15,067 nt of DNA from Christensenella sp. UBA2853 (lineage in GTDB: Bacteria; Bacillota; Clostridia; Christensenellales; Aristaeellaceae): assembly GCA_002350845.1 (NCBI GenBank), contig DEFL01000021.1, positions 1-15,067 on the forward strand. Reading direction: 5' to 3'. The translations under genes were made by a program, and so were the position numbers. How positions within the stretch are numbered: position 1 is the first letter of the stretch; every line of letters begins with the position of its first letter. Positions 7,529 to 14,686 of this stretch are shown one piece after another. The notes under the pieces were generated by a model. It saw only the letters and a list, made by a program, of their open reading frames with translations. It made no database searches and was not told where the DNA came from.

Positions 7529-9823
7529 ATGGCATACATCAGAGAGAAAACGGAAGAGTTGACCGGGTATCAGGAACGGCGGCCGCTGAAACCGTCCATT
7601 GACCTGATGTGCGACTTTGTCATGGTCTACGGAACCGATGAAACCATGCCGGAGCGCGTCCGGCAGTTCGCGGACGCAGGCTATGTGGTGCATCTGATGA
7701 CAGGGATCGCATGGGGCAGCTATCAGGAGTACCTGAATGGGGAATGGGATGGGCGGAACCACTGGGATGAAGCGCAGAGGAACCGGCAGGGGGAAGACGT
7801 TCTCCATAATCCCGGCGTGCCGTATATGGTGCCCACGGTGTCCTTTGCAGATTACCTGACGGAGCGCCTGAAGGCCGCCGTGGACAGCGGGGTTGCCGCC
7901 ATTCATCTGGAGGAGCCCGAATTCTGGGACTACAGCGGGTACTCGGACGCGTTCCGGCGGGAGTATGAGCTGCGCTATCATGAGGCGTTTGTCCCGCAGC
8001 ACGAGAGCCTGGACGGGCATTACCGGTGCGCCAGGCTCAAGGCGGAGGTGTATGCCAGGGCCCTGACGCGCGTGAGCCAGGCCGTCAAAGAGTATGCGAA
8101 AGTGCGCTACGGCCGTGACCTGCGCTTCTATGTCCCCACCCACAGCCTCATCAACTATACGCAGTGGAAGATCATGAGCCCGGAAGCCGCGCTGATCGGC
8201 ATTTCTGAGGTGGACGGCTATATCGCGCAGATCTGGACCGGGACCAGCCGGGAAGCCAATATGTATGAAGGCGTGTACCGTGAGCGCACCTTTGAGACGG
8301 CATTCCTCGAGTACGGCGTGATGCAGGAGCTGGCGCGGGGCACCGGGAGGCGCATGTGGTTTCTGAACGATCCCATTGAGGATCGTCTGTCCTATACCTG
8401 GGAGAACTACCGCTATAACTATCAGAAGACGCTGATTGCCTCCCTGCTGAATCCGGAAGTCTGGCATTACGAGGTCTGTCCGTGGCCAGGACGCGTGTTT
8501 GAGGGAAAATATCCGCGCATCCAGCCCGATGGCATGCACTATGATGTGACAAGCAGGGCGACGCAGGAAGCCAGGACCATCCCGGACAGCTACCGCACGT
8601 TCCTCTCGGGCATGTTTCAGCTTCTGGGGGATATGGACCAGAAGACATGGCGCTTTGAGGGAATGCAGGAAAGCGTGGGCCTGTTTATGTCCGATACCGG
8701 GCTGTTTCAGCGGACCTATCCGGACACGGTACCGGTGGTGCCCGATTTTGAGGACATGGCGCGCAGCGTGCGCGTGAAAAATTCAGACGAGCGAACCGAG
8801 GCGGAGGAAGCGGCGCGGCAGGAAAAGGCGGCGGCGCTGAATCAGGCCATTGAGACGGACGCGGCGATGATGAACAGCTTTGTGACCAGCGCAGCGTTCC
8901 CGCAGTTCTTCGGCCTGGCCATGCCGCTGCTCAAATACGGGCTCCCGGTCCGCCCGGTGCAGCTGGACAATGTCCGGCGGTTTACGGGCTACCTGAAGGA
9001 TATCCGGTTTGCGATCCTCAGCTATGAGTACATGAAACCGGTCTCCCCGGATATCCATACCGTGCTCGCGGAATGGGTGCGGTGCGGCGGCACCCTGATC
9101 TATGCGGGCGACGGCAGCGATCCCTTCCACGCGATCTCGTCCTGGTGGCGGGATGCGGGCTATGAGAACCCGGCGCAGCATCTCTTTGAGACCCTGGGGC
9201 TTGGGCGGTCACCGGAGGAAGGGGAGTATGCTTTCGGAAAGGGGCGTGTCGTGGTCTGCTGTCTGCTGCCGGCCCGGCTCAGTCTGAAGAAAGCGGATGC
9301 GGACGCATGGAGAAAAGTGGTGCGCGATACACTCCGCAGGGGCGGCGTTGAGTGGACATGGCGCAATGACATCACCCTGCGGCGAGGGCCGTATATCATC
9401 TGTGAAGTCATGGATGAGAGCGTGACAGATAGGCCGAAAACGTTCGAGGGACGGTTTGTCGATCTCATGGCGGATGGATTTCCTGTCATCACGGGGAAAA
9501 CAGTCCGCCCGGATGAAGGCGCACTGCTGTACGACCTTGACACCCTTGGAGCACAGGATTTTGCGATCCTCGGCACCTGCGCGAGACTCTGGGATGTGGA
9601 GATCAGCGGGGATGCGATTTCCTTCCGTGCAAAGGCGGCCGATCAGGTGCTGGTGCAGCTCCGCCTGCATCTTCCCTTCCCGCTGAAGGATGTGTCCGCG
9701 GCGGATGAGGACGGACAGGCCGTGGATGTGGCATGCGCGATGGATGAGAAAACGGGGACAGCTCTTTTGACCTATAGGAGCGTGGACCGCGCAGTGACCA
9801 TCCGCGGAAGACGGGCAGACTGA
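7529..9823 (+). CDS. Glycoside-hydrolase-like protein of unassigned family
   Basis: No family was recognised with confidence for this 764-residue cytoplasmic protein. The N-terminal half (about 25-380) has the strand-helix rhythm and loop carboxylates of a TIM barrel: IHLEEPEFWDYSGY (E128, E129, E131), GISEVDGYIAQIW (E227, D229) and WFLNDPIED. A middle domain (about 450-580) has RFAILSYEYMKPVSPDIHT followed by WVRCGGTLIYAGDG, as in the GATase-like trimerisation domain of GH42-type beta-galactosidases, without a catalytic Cys at the nucleophile elbow (S498-Y499-E500). The last about 130 residues look like a beta sandwich. ATG 7529 is chosen because AGGGGA (7517-7522) is 6 bases upstream and the -10 element at 7490 rules out an earlier start. 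The sugar-enzyme neighbours support a role in oligosaccharide breakdown. The reaction is unknown. Confidence 0.88.
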   Translation: MAYIREKTEELTGYQERRPLKPSIDLMCDFVMVYGTDETMPERVRQFADAGYVVHLMTGIAWGSYQEYLNGEWDGRNHWDEAQRNRQGEDVLHNPGVPYMVPTVSFADYLTERLKAAVDSGVAAIHLEEPEFWDYSGYSDAFRREYELRYHEAFVPQHESLDGHYRCARLKAEVYARALTRVSQAVKEYAKVRYGRDLRFYVPTHSLINYTQWKIMSPEAALIGISEVDGYIAQIWTGTSREANMYEGVYRERTFETAFLEYGVMQELARGTGRRMWFLNDPIEDRLSYTWENYRYNYQKTLIASLLNPEVWHYEVCPWPGRVFEGKYPRIQPDGMHYDVTSRATQEARTIPDSYRTFLSGMFQLLGDMDQKTWRFEGMQESVGLFMSDTGLFQRTYPDTVPVVPDFEDMARSVRVKNSDERTEAEEAARQEKAAALNQAIETDAAMMNSFVTSAAFPQFFGLAMPLLKYGLPVRPVQLDNVRRFTGYLKDIRFAILSYEYMKPVSPDIHTVLAEWVRCGGTLIYAGDGSDPFHAISSWWRDAGYENPAQHLFETLGLGRSPEEGEYAFGKGRVVVCCLLPARLSLKKADADAWRKVVRDTLRRGGVEWTWRNDITLRRGPYIICEVMDESVTDRPKTFEGRFVDLMADGFPVITGKTVRPDEGALLYDLDTLGAQDFAILGTCARLWDVEISGDAISFRAKAADQVLVQLRLHLPFPLKDVSAADEDGQAVDVACAMDEKTGTALLTYRSVDRAVTIRGRRAD

Positions 9824-9872
9824 AACAGCGTTTGAAGGGATATTGCATTTTGGCGCATTTCTTCTCTATGCC

Positions 9873-9901
9873 TTGAGTGGACATCGGATTCCATGTATAA
9901 T
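9873..9901 (+). promoter_or_regulatory. Promoter of the GH3 gene
   Basis: TTGAGT (9873-9878) and a perfect TATAAT (9896-9901) are separated by 17 bases. The predicted start near 9908 gives a leader of about 58 bases. No terminator is visible between the preceding stop codon (9823) and this promoter, so some read-through from the upstream gene is possible. Confidence 0.75.
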
Positions 9902-9965
9902 GAAATGCAGTTTTCCGTCATAAATCACATGCGGTCGATAACGAAACATGATAAGGTGGATGAGT

Positions 9966-12248
9966 ATGGATATCGAAAAATTGATTGCTGAAATGACACT
10001 GGAAGAAAAGTGTTCCCTTCTCTCCGGCGCCGATTTCTGGCACACCAAGGCCGTGGAACGCCTCGGCATTCCGGCGACCATGGTCAGCGACGGCCCGCAC
10101 GGACTGCGCAAGCAGGACGAAAAAGCGGATCACCTGGGTGTCAATGAGAGCATTAAGGCCGTCTGCTTCCCGGCAGCCAGCGCGACCGCGGCCAGCTTTG
10201 ACCGTGAAGTCGTCCGCAAAATCGGCGAGGGCGTCGGCGATGCCTGCCAGCATGAAAACCTGAGCGTCATTCTCGGGCCTGCAGTCAACATCAAGCGTTC
10301 ACCTCTGTGCGGGAGAAACTTCGAGTATTTCAGCGAAGACCCCTATCTGACGGGCGAACTGGCGGCCTCCCTCATTGAGGGCGTGCAGAGCCGGAATGTC
10401 GGCACGAGCATCAAGCATTTTGCTGCCAACAGCCAGGAACACCGCCGCATGTCGAGCGATGCGGTTGTCGACGAGCGCACGCTGCGCGAAATCTATCTGC
10501 CGGCATTTGAGCGCGCGGTCAAAAAGGCCCAGCCCTGGACCGTCATGTGCTCGTATAACAAGGTCAACGGTGAGTATGCCTCCCAGAACAGATGGTTGCT
10601 GACGGATGTCCTGCGCAATGAGTGGGGCTTTGAAGGCTATGTCATGAGCGACTGGGGCGCTGTCAGTGACCGCGTGAAGGGCGTGCATGCAGGCCTTGAC
10701 CTGGAAATGCCCGCCAGCGGCGGCACCAATGACGCACGCGTGGTTGCAGCCGTCCGTGAAGGCCGCCTGGATGAAAAGGATGTGGACACCTGTGTCCGCC
10801 GCATCCTGACCATTGTGGACCGGTATCTGAAGAACCGCAAACCGGAGACCGAATGGGACAAGGAAAAACAGCATGCGCTTGCCCGCGATCTGGCCGCAGA
10901 GTGCATGGTGCTCCTCAAGAACGAGGACGCAGTCCTTCCGTTCGCAAAGGAAGAAAAAGTGGCTGTCATCGGACAGTTCGCAAAGAAGCCCCGCTATCAG
11001 GGCGGCGGCAGCTCCCATATCAACAGCTTTAAGGTGGAAAGCCTGCTGGACGCCCTGGAGGGCATGAGCGGGATCACCTATGCCCAGGGCTACGGCATTG
11101 TGGGTGAAGAGCCCGACGAAGCGCTCATCGCAGAGGCCGTGGAAGCCGCAAAGGCCGCGGATAAGGCGGTCATCGTGGCCGGTCTTCCGGACTCCTTTGA
11201 GAGCGAAGGCTATGACCGCACGCATATGCGCATGCCCAAATGCCAGAATGAGCTGATCTGCCGCGTGGCAGCCGCCAACCCGAACACCGTGGTCGTGCTC
11301 TATAACGGATCTCCTGTGGAAATGCCGTGGGCAGACTGCGTCAAGGGCATTATCGAGGCTTACCTGGGCGGACAGGCTGTCGGCGGCGCAACAAAGGCGG
11401 TTCTCTACGGTGAAAAGAACCCCTGCGGCCGACTCCCCGAGAGCTTCCCGTATCAGCTGGAAGACAATCCTTCCTTCCTGAGCTATGGCGGCGAGGGCAA
11501 CACGGCGGTGTACAACGAGGGCGTGTTTGTAGGATACCGCTACTATGACAAGAAAAAGATGGCTGTCCGCTATCCGTTCGGATACGGCCTGAGCTATACC
11601 ACGTTTGCCTACAGCAATCTGTGCGTGAGTGCAAAGAGCATGGATGACACGGAAAAGGTGAAGGTCACGGTGGATGTCACCAATACCGGAAACCGTGCCG
11701 GCAAGGAAGTGGTCCAGCTGTATGTGCGCAATGCGCCGGCTTCTGTCTTCCGTCCGGTCCGTGAACTGAAGGGCATTGAGAAGGTCGAGCTGGCCCCCGG
11801 CGAGACGAAGACCGTCAGCTTTACGCTCTGCAAGCGCGCGTTTGCCTACTGGCATGCACAGCTGCAGGACTGGATGGTGGAAACGGGCACCTTCGGCATT
11901 GAGATTGCCCGCAGCAGCCGGGATATCGTGCTCTGCGAGGATATCGAAGTCCGCGGCACGAAAGCACTTCCTCAGGAACCGGTTTCTCCCGATTCCATCA
12001 TGATGGATCTGGAAAAGAATCCGGCAGCCATGGCCGGCCTCCAGCCGCTGCTTACCGCGGTTCAGCAGGCCCTGGGCATGGGCGGGAATGAAGAAAAGAG
12101 CGAAGCGGCTTCCGAGGCAGTGACGGAGGATATGGGCAAGGCCATGATGGCCTATATGCCGCTGCGCGGTCTGGCGAGCTTTGGCAACGGTGCGATCAGC
12201 TACGATCAGCTCAAAGCCATGTGCGACCAGATTAATGCACAGAAATAA
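9966..12248 (+). CDS. Glycoside hydrolase family 3 beta-glucosidase-type enzyme
   Basis: This retaining enzyme of 760 residues should remove terminal beta-glucose (or xylose) from cello-oligosaccharides or plant glycosides. The N-terminal TIM barrel (about 1-290) shows MVSDGPHGLR, KHFAANSQEHRR and the nucleophile D229 in YVMSDWG. The alpha/beta sandwich (about 300-520) carries FESEGYDR with E412/E414, where beta-glucosidases of this type hold the acid/base. A fibronectin-III-like domain follows (about 560-650, VTVDVTNTGNRAGKEVVQLYV). The last about 90 residues form an extra tail with an acidic, Ala-rich stretch (GGNEEKSEAASEAVTEDM). There is no signal peptide. ATG 9966 is chosen because AAGGTGG (9953-9959) is 6 bases upstream; ATGs at 9948 and 9960 overlap or precede that site. 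A terminator follows 13 bases after the stop. Confidence 0.95.
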   Translation: MDIEKLIAEMTLEEKCSLLSGADFWHTKAVERLGIPATMVSDGPHGLRKQDEKADHLGVNESIKAVCFPAASATAASFDREVVRKIGEGVGDACQHENLSVILGPAVNIKRSPLCGRNFEYFSEDPYLTGELAASLIEGVQSRNVGTSIKHFAANSQEHRRMSSDAVVDERTLREIYLPAFERAVKKAQPWTVMCSYNKVNGEYASQNRWLLTDVLRNEWGFEGYVMSDWGAVSDRVKGVHAGLDLEMPASGGTNDARVVAAVREGRLDEKDVDTCVRRILTIVDRYLKNRKPETEWDKEKQHALARDLAAECMVLLKNEDAVLPFAKEEKVAVIGQFAKKPRYQGGGSSHINSFKVESLLDALEGMSGITYAQGYGIVGEEPDEALIAEAVEAAKAADKAVIVAGLPDSFESEGYDRTHMRMPKCQNELICRVAAANPNTVVVLYNGSPVEMPWADCVKGIIEAYLGGQAVGGATKAVLYGEKNPCGRLPESFPYQLEDNPSFLSYGGEGNTAVYNEGVFVGYRYYDKKKMAVRYPFGYGLSYTTFAYSNLCVSAKSMDDTEKVKVTVDVTNTGNRAGKEVVQLYVRNAPASVFRPVRELKGIEKVELAPGETKTVSFTLCKRAFAYWHAQLQDWMVETGTFGIEIARSSRDIVLCEDIEVRGTKALPQEPVSPDSIMMDLEKNPAAMAGLQPLLTAVQQALGMGGNEEKSEAASEAVTEDMGKAMMAYMPLRGLASFGNGAISYDQLKAMCDQINAQK

Positions 12249-12261
12249 GACAAAACAGCAA

Positions 12262-12286
12262 AGCAGAGCCGGCGGCTCTGCTTTTT
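12262..12286 (+). terminator. Rho-independent terminator of the GH3 gene
   Basis: AGCAGAGCC (12262-12270) pairs perfectly with GGCTCTGCT (12274-12282) around a 3-base loop, ending in TTTTT (12282-12286). Confidence 0.9.
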
Positions 12287-12294
12287 CCATGCAG

Positions 12295-12327
12295 AAAAAA
12301 AGGACTGCGCAGAGCGTTGCGCAGTCC
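12295..12327 (-). terminator. Rho-independent terminator of the DUF134/NifX gene
   Basis: On the minus strand the stem GGACTGCGCA/TGCGCAGTCC (12327-12318 with 12311-12302) encloses a 6-base loop and runs into seven T (complement of A at 12295-12301). It lies 15 bases past the stop codon. The GH3 terminator is 8 bases away on the other strand, so two convergent units are insulated back to back. Confidence 0.9.
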
Positions 12328-12342
12328 GAACATGAAAGCGGT

Positions 12343-13083
12343 TTATTCGTGATGGCCGCAGCCATGTCCGCAGCCGGTGCCTTCTTCGCCGTGATGTCCG
12401 CAGTCATGGCCTTCGCCGTGGTGGTGATCGCATACGGCCTCCGGATCGTACTGGAGCGAGCCGGAAGCAAGGGCGCGGGCCGCAGCGTCTGCAGAGCCTG
12501 TGACGCCGCCATAGAGCGTGATGCCGGCCTCAGCGAGCGCCATCTGGGCACCCATGCCGATGCCGCCGCAGATCAGCGCATCCACCTGTGCGGCCTTCAG
12601 GAAACCGGCCAGGGCACCGTGTCCGCTGCCGTTGGTATCCACAATCTGTTCCCGGACAATGGTTCCGTTCTCCACATCATAGAGCTTGAACTGCTCGGTG
12701 CGTCCGAAGTGCTGAAAGATGTCTCCGTTTTCATAGGTTGCTGCAATTCTCATGTCGTCATGTCCTTTCTGCATCATGGATTCGCCCGGGTGCACCGCGA
12801 GACGGTAACTGCCCCCGCGAATCTGAAGGGTTTTCCCGTTGACCAGCGCATCGGCCAGTTTTTTTCTGGCCGAGTCATAGATGGCTGTGACGGTGGTACG
12901 GGCCACACCCATCCGCGCGGCACACGCTTCCTGCGTCAGTCCCAGATGATCCAGCAGCCGAATGGCTTCGTATTCATCCAGGCTCATGACAACCGGTCCG
13001 CTCTCGGAGGGTTCTGCAGGCGAAAAGGACCAGTGATCCGGGTAGCTGTCAATCCATCGGCAGCGCTGTTTTCGCGGCATCAT
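12343..13083 (-). CDS. DUF134 helix-turn-helix protein fused to a NifX-like domain with a His/Cys-rich tail
   Basis: This protein of 246 residues has a DUF134 domain (about 1-100; PRKQRCRW near the start, MSLDEYEAIRLLD, then the helix-turn-helix LTQEACAARMGVARTTVTAIY at about 49-69). A dinitrogenase iron-molybdenum cofactor (NifX/NifB-type) domain follows (about 111-215; MRIAATYENGDIFQHFGRTE, then ALICGGIGMGAQMALAEAGI). The last 29 residues hold 9 His and 4 Cys and look metal-binding. Such fusions occur in anaerobes without nitrogenase, and their role is unsettled; metal or Fe-S cofactor handling with DNA binding is likely. ATG 13083 or 13080 is preferred because AGGTG lies 5 or 8 bases upstream; an in-frame extension to 13143 would run through the promoter. 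It is divergent from the MATE gene. Confidence 0.92.
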   Translation of the reverse strand: MMPRKQRCRWIDSYPDHWSFSPAEPSESGPVVMSLDEYEAIRLLDHLGLTQEACAARMGVARTTVTAIYDSARKKLADALVNGKTLQIRGGSYRLAVHPGESMMQKGHDDMRIAATYENGDIFQHFGRTEQFKLYDVENGTIVREQIVDTNGSGHGALAGFLKAAQVDALICGGIGMGAQMALAEAGITLYGGVTGSADAAARALASGSLQYDPEAVCDHHHGEGHDCGHHGEEGTGCGHGCGHHE

Positions 13084-13097
13084 CGGCACCTCTTTCC

Positions 13098-13109
13098 TGA
13101 CATATGTCA
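13098..13109. promoter_or_regulatory. Perfect 12-base palindrome, candidate operator
   Basis: TGACATATGTCA is a perfect palindrome. It lies just downstream of the minus-strand -10 element, across the predicted transcription start (about 13108) and ahead of the ribosome site. A protein bound here would block the DUF134/NifX gene. The product of that gene has a helix-turn-helix, so autoregulation is a reasonable guess (inference). Confidence 0.5.
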
Positions 13110-13114
13110 ATAAT

Positions 13115-13143
13115 AGGGTAGCACATGCTGCGATTTCTGTCAA
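13115..13143 (-). promoter_or_regulatory. Probable promoter of the DUF134/NifX gene
   Basis: On the minus strand a perfect TTGACA (13143-13138) is followed after 17 bases by TACCCT (13120-13115), with TGC just before it as an extended -10. The -10 itself is poor (three matches), so activity probably depends on the extended element or an activator. Confidence 0.6.
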
Positions 13144-13169
13144 ACCGGAATCCGACCGGGTTCTGCCTG

Positions 13170-13198
13170 ATGACCCAATAGATGAAATATGGTATGAT
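13170..13198 (+). promoter_or_regulatory. Possible promoter of the MATE gene
   Basis: ATGACC (13170-13175, four matches to TTGACA) is 17 bases upstream of TATGAT (13193-13198, five matches to TATAAT). The predicted start near 13205 gives a leader of about 70 bases before ATG 13275. Confidence 0.5.
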
Positions 13199-13268
13199 TG
13201 TCGTCGGCTGCCGCCGGAAGGACGTGTACAGGGGAGTCCATCGACAATCTGTGCGGCTGCCGGGAGGA
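13196..13268 (+). promoter_or_regulatory. Repeat-rich leader of the MATE gene, possible regulatory RNA or operator
   Basis: An 8-bp inverted repeat, GATTGTCG (13196-13203) and CGACAATC (13242-13249), flanks a GC-rich stretch with a second small stem GGAC/GTCC. A 9-base sequence, CGGCTGCCG, occurs at 13205-13213 and again at 13254-13262, where its last base is the first G of the GGGAGGA ribosome site. The two copies can pair with each other (one T-T mismatch). That pairing cannot coexist in a simple fold with the 8-bp stem, so two alternative folds are possible. If transcription starts at 13205, the first 8-bp arm is DNA-only and would act as an operator arm instead. Confidence 0.4.
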
Positions 13269-13274
13269 AAAGAG

Positions 13275-14630
13275 ATGCAGAAACAGGATCTGACTCAGGG
13301 GAGCGTGTTTGGAAACCTTCTGCGGTTTTCGCTTCCGTATCTTCTCAGCTGTTTCCTTCAGACATTCTATGGCATGGCGGATCTGTTCATCACCGGACAG
13401 TACTGCGGCGCAGACGCCATTACGGCTGTTTCCGTGGGATCCCAGGTCATGCACATGCTGACAGTGGTGATTGCAGGCCTGGCGATGGGTACGACCGTCA
13501 CCATCAGCAGACGCATGGGCGCCGGTGACCGGCGCATGGCGGGTCGGGCGACGGGCAACACCGTAACCCTCTTTGCCGGGGTTTCCATCCTGCTGACAGG
13601 GGTTCTTCTGGTTGCCGCAAGCGGCATCATCCGTCTGCTTTCTGTGCCGGCGGAGGCGGTCGAGGGGACAGGGCAGTATCTGACGGTCTGTTTTGCGGGC
13701 ATCCCGCTGATCGTCGGGTACAATGTGCTCTCCGGCATTTACAGGGGGATGGGAGATTCCAAACATCCGATGCTTTTTGTGGCCTTTTCGGGCGTTGTCA
13801 ATATCGGACTGGATGTGCTGCTGATCGGAAAGATGGGCATGGGTCCCTTCGGCGCGGCCCTCGCGACGGTCATTGCGCAGGGGCTCAGCGTTATCCTCGC
13901 GTCCGCTTTTCTTCGGAGGATTCTGTCGCTGCAATTGACGCGGGAAGACTTCAGACCGGACCGTGAGATGATGCGCACGCTGCTGGCCATAGGATTTCCG
14001 GTGGCCTGTCAGGACGGATTCATCCAGGTGGCCTTCCTCGTGATCACCGCCATTGCCAACCGGCGCGGCGTGGATGTTGCGGCGGCGGTTGGGATTGTGG
14101 AAAAAGTCATTAGCTTCCTCTTCCTCGTGCCCTCGGCTATGCTCTCCTCGGTCTCCACGCTCTGTGCCAGAAACGCAGGCGCCGGACTGCATGACAGAAG
14201 CCGGAAGACCCTCGCGGAAGCGATGGGCATATGTATCGCCTTCGGACTGCTGGCCGTCATTGTATGTCAGTTCCTTTCAGAGGACATTCTCCGCCTGTTT
14301 GCCAGGGAGGAAGATGCGGTCATCCGCCTGGGCGGGCAGTACCTTCGCACCTATGTTCTGGACTGCGTATTTGCAGGCATTCATTTCTGTTTCAGCGGCT
14401 TCTTCTGCGCTTATCAGAAATCCCTGCTATCCTTTGTTCACAATACAATTTCGGTTCTCCTGGTGCGCATTCCCGGGGCCTACCTGGCGACTGTGGCTGC
14501 ACCGGATACGCTGTACCTGATGGGACTTGCGCCGGCCATGGGATCGCTGCTGTCTGCCGTGATCTGCCTGGGCTTCTATCTGCACTTCAGGCCGGTCTGG
14601 AGCGGAGAGGGCGAAAAAACAGATGCATAG
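13275..14630 (+). CDS. MATE-family multidrug/cation antiporter
   Basis: This membrane protein of 451 residues should export drugs or other cationic compounds using a Na+ or H+ gradient. The family start is clear (GSVFGNLLRFSLPYLLS, then QTFYGMADLFITGQYCGADA), as is the duplicate half beginning near LAIGFPVACQDGFIQVAFLV. Hydrophobic segments fit the usual 12 helices, and the length is normal for the family. Loop motifs such as SGIYRGMGDSKHPM and, in the second half, CARNAGAGLHDRSRK are typical of MepA/NorM-type members. ATG 13275 is chosen because GGGAGGA (13262-13268) lies 6 bases upstream; the in-frame extension from 13182 contains the predicted promoter and no hydrophobic segment. The substrate cannot be told. 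It is divergent from the DUF134/NifX gene. Confidence 0.95.
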   Translation: MQKQDLTQGSVFGNLLRFSLPYLLSCFLQTFYGMADLFITGQYCGADAITAVSVGSQVMHMLTVVIAGLAMGTTVTISRRMGAGDRRMAGRATGNTVTLFAGVSILLTGVLLVAASGIIRLLSVPAEAVEGTGQYLTVCFAGIPLIVGYNVLSGIYRGMGDSKHPMLFVAFSGVVNIGLDVLLIGKMGMGPFGAALATVIAQGLSVILASAFLRRILSLQLTREDFRPDREMMRTLLAIGFPVACQDGFIQVAFLVITAIANRRGVDVAAAVGIVEKVISFLFLVPSAMLSSVSTLCARNAGAGLHDRSRKTLAEAMGICIAFGLLAVIVCQFLSEDILRLFAREEDAVIRLGGQYLRTYVLDCVFAGIHFCFSGFFCAYQKSLLSFVHNTISVLLVRIPGAYLATVAAPDTLYLMGLAPAMGSLLSAVICLGFYLHFRPVWSGEGEKTDA

Positions 14631-14631
14631 G

Positions 14632-14668
14632 AAAAAGGGCAGATCCCCGCACGGGGGTCTGTCCTTTT
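14632..14668. terminator. Bidirectional terminator between the MATE and aminotransferase genes
   Basis: GGGCAGATCCCC (14637-14648) pairs with GGGGGTCTGTCC (14653-14664), including two G-T pairs, around the loop GCAC. TTTT (14665-14668) serves the plus strand and the complement of AAAAA (14632-14636) serves the minus strand. It lies just after the MATE stop and about 20 bases past the convergent aminotransferase stop. Confidence 0.85.
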
Positions 14669-14686
14669 CAGTCCGGGAAAACCGGA

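Noticed and set aside
9824..9965. Terminator or cre site between the unassigned gene and the GH3 gene
   Set aside because: No GC-rich hairpin with a U-tract is present, and the nearest cre-like string (around TCGATAACGAAACA, 9934-9947) fails at the central CG register.
10299..12551. Long minus-strand open frame opposite the GH3 gene
   Set aside because: It is antisense to clear GH3 motifs, runs through two terminators into the DUF134/NifX gene, and shows no recognisable domain or start signal.
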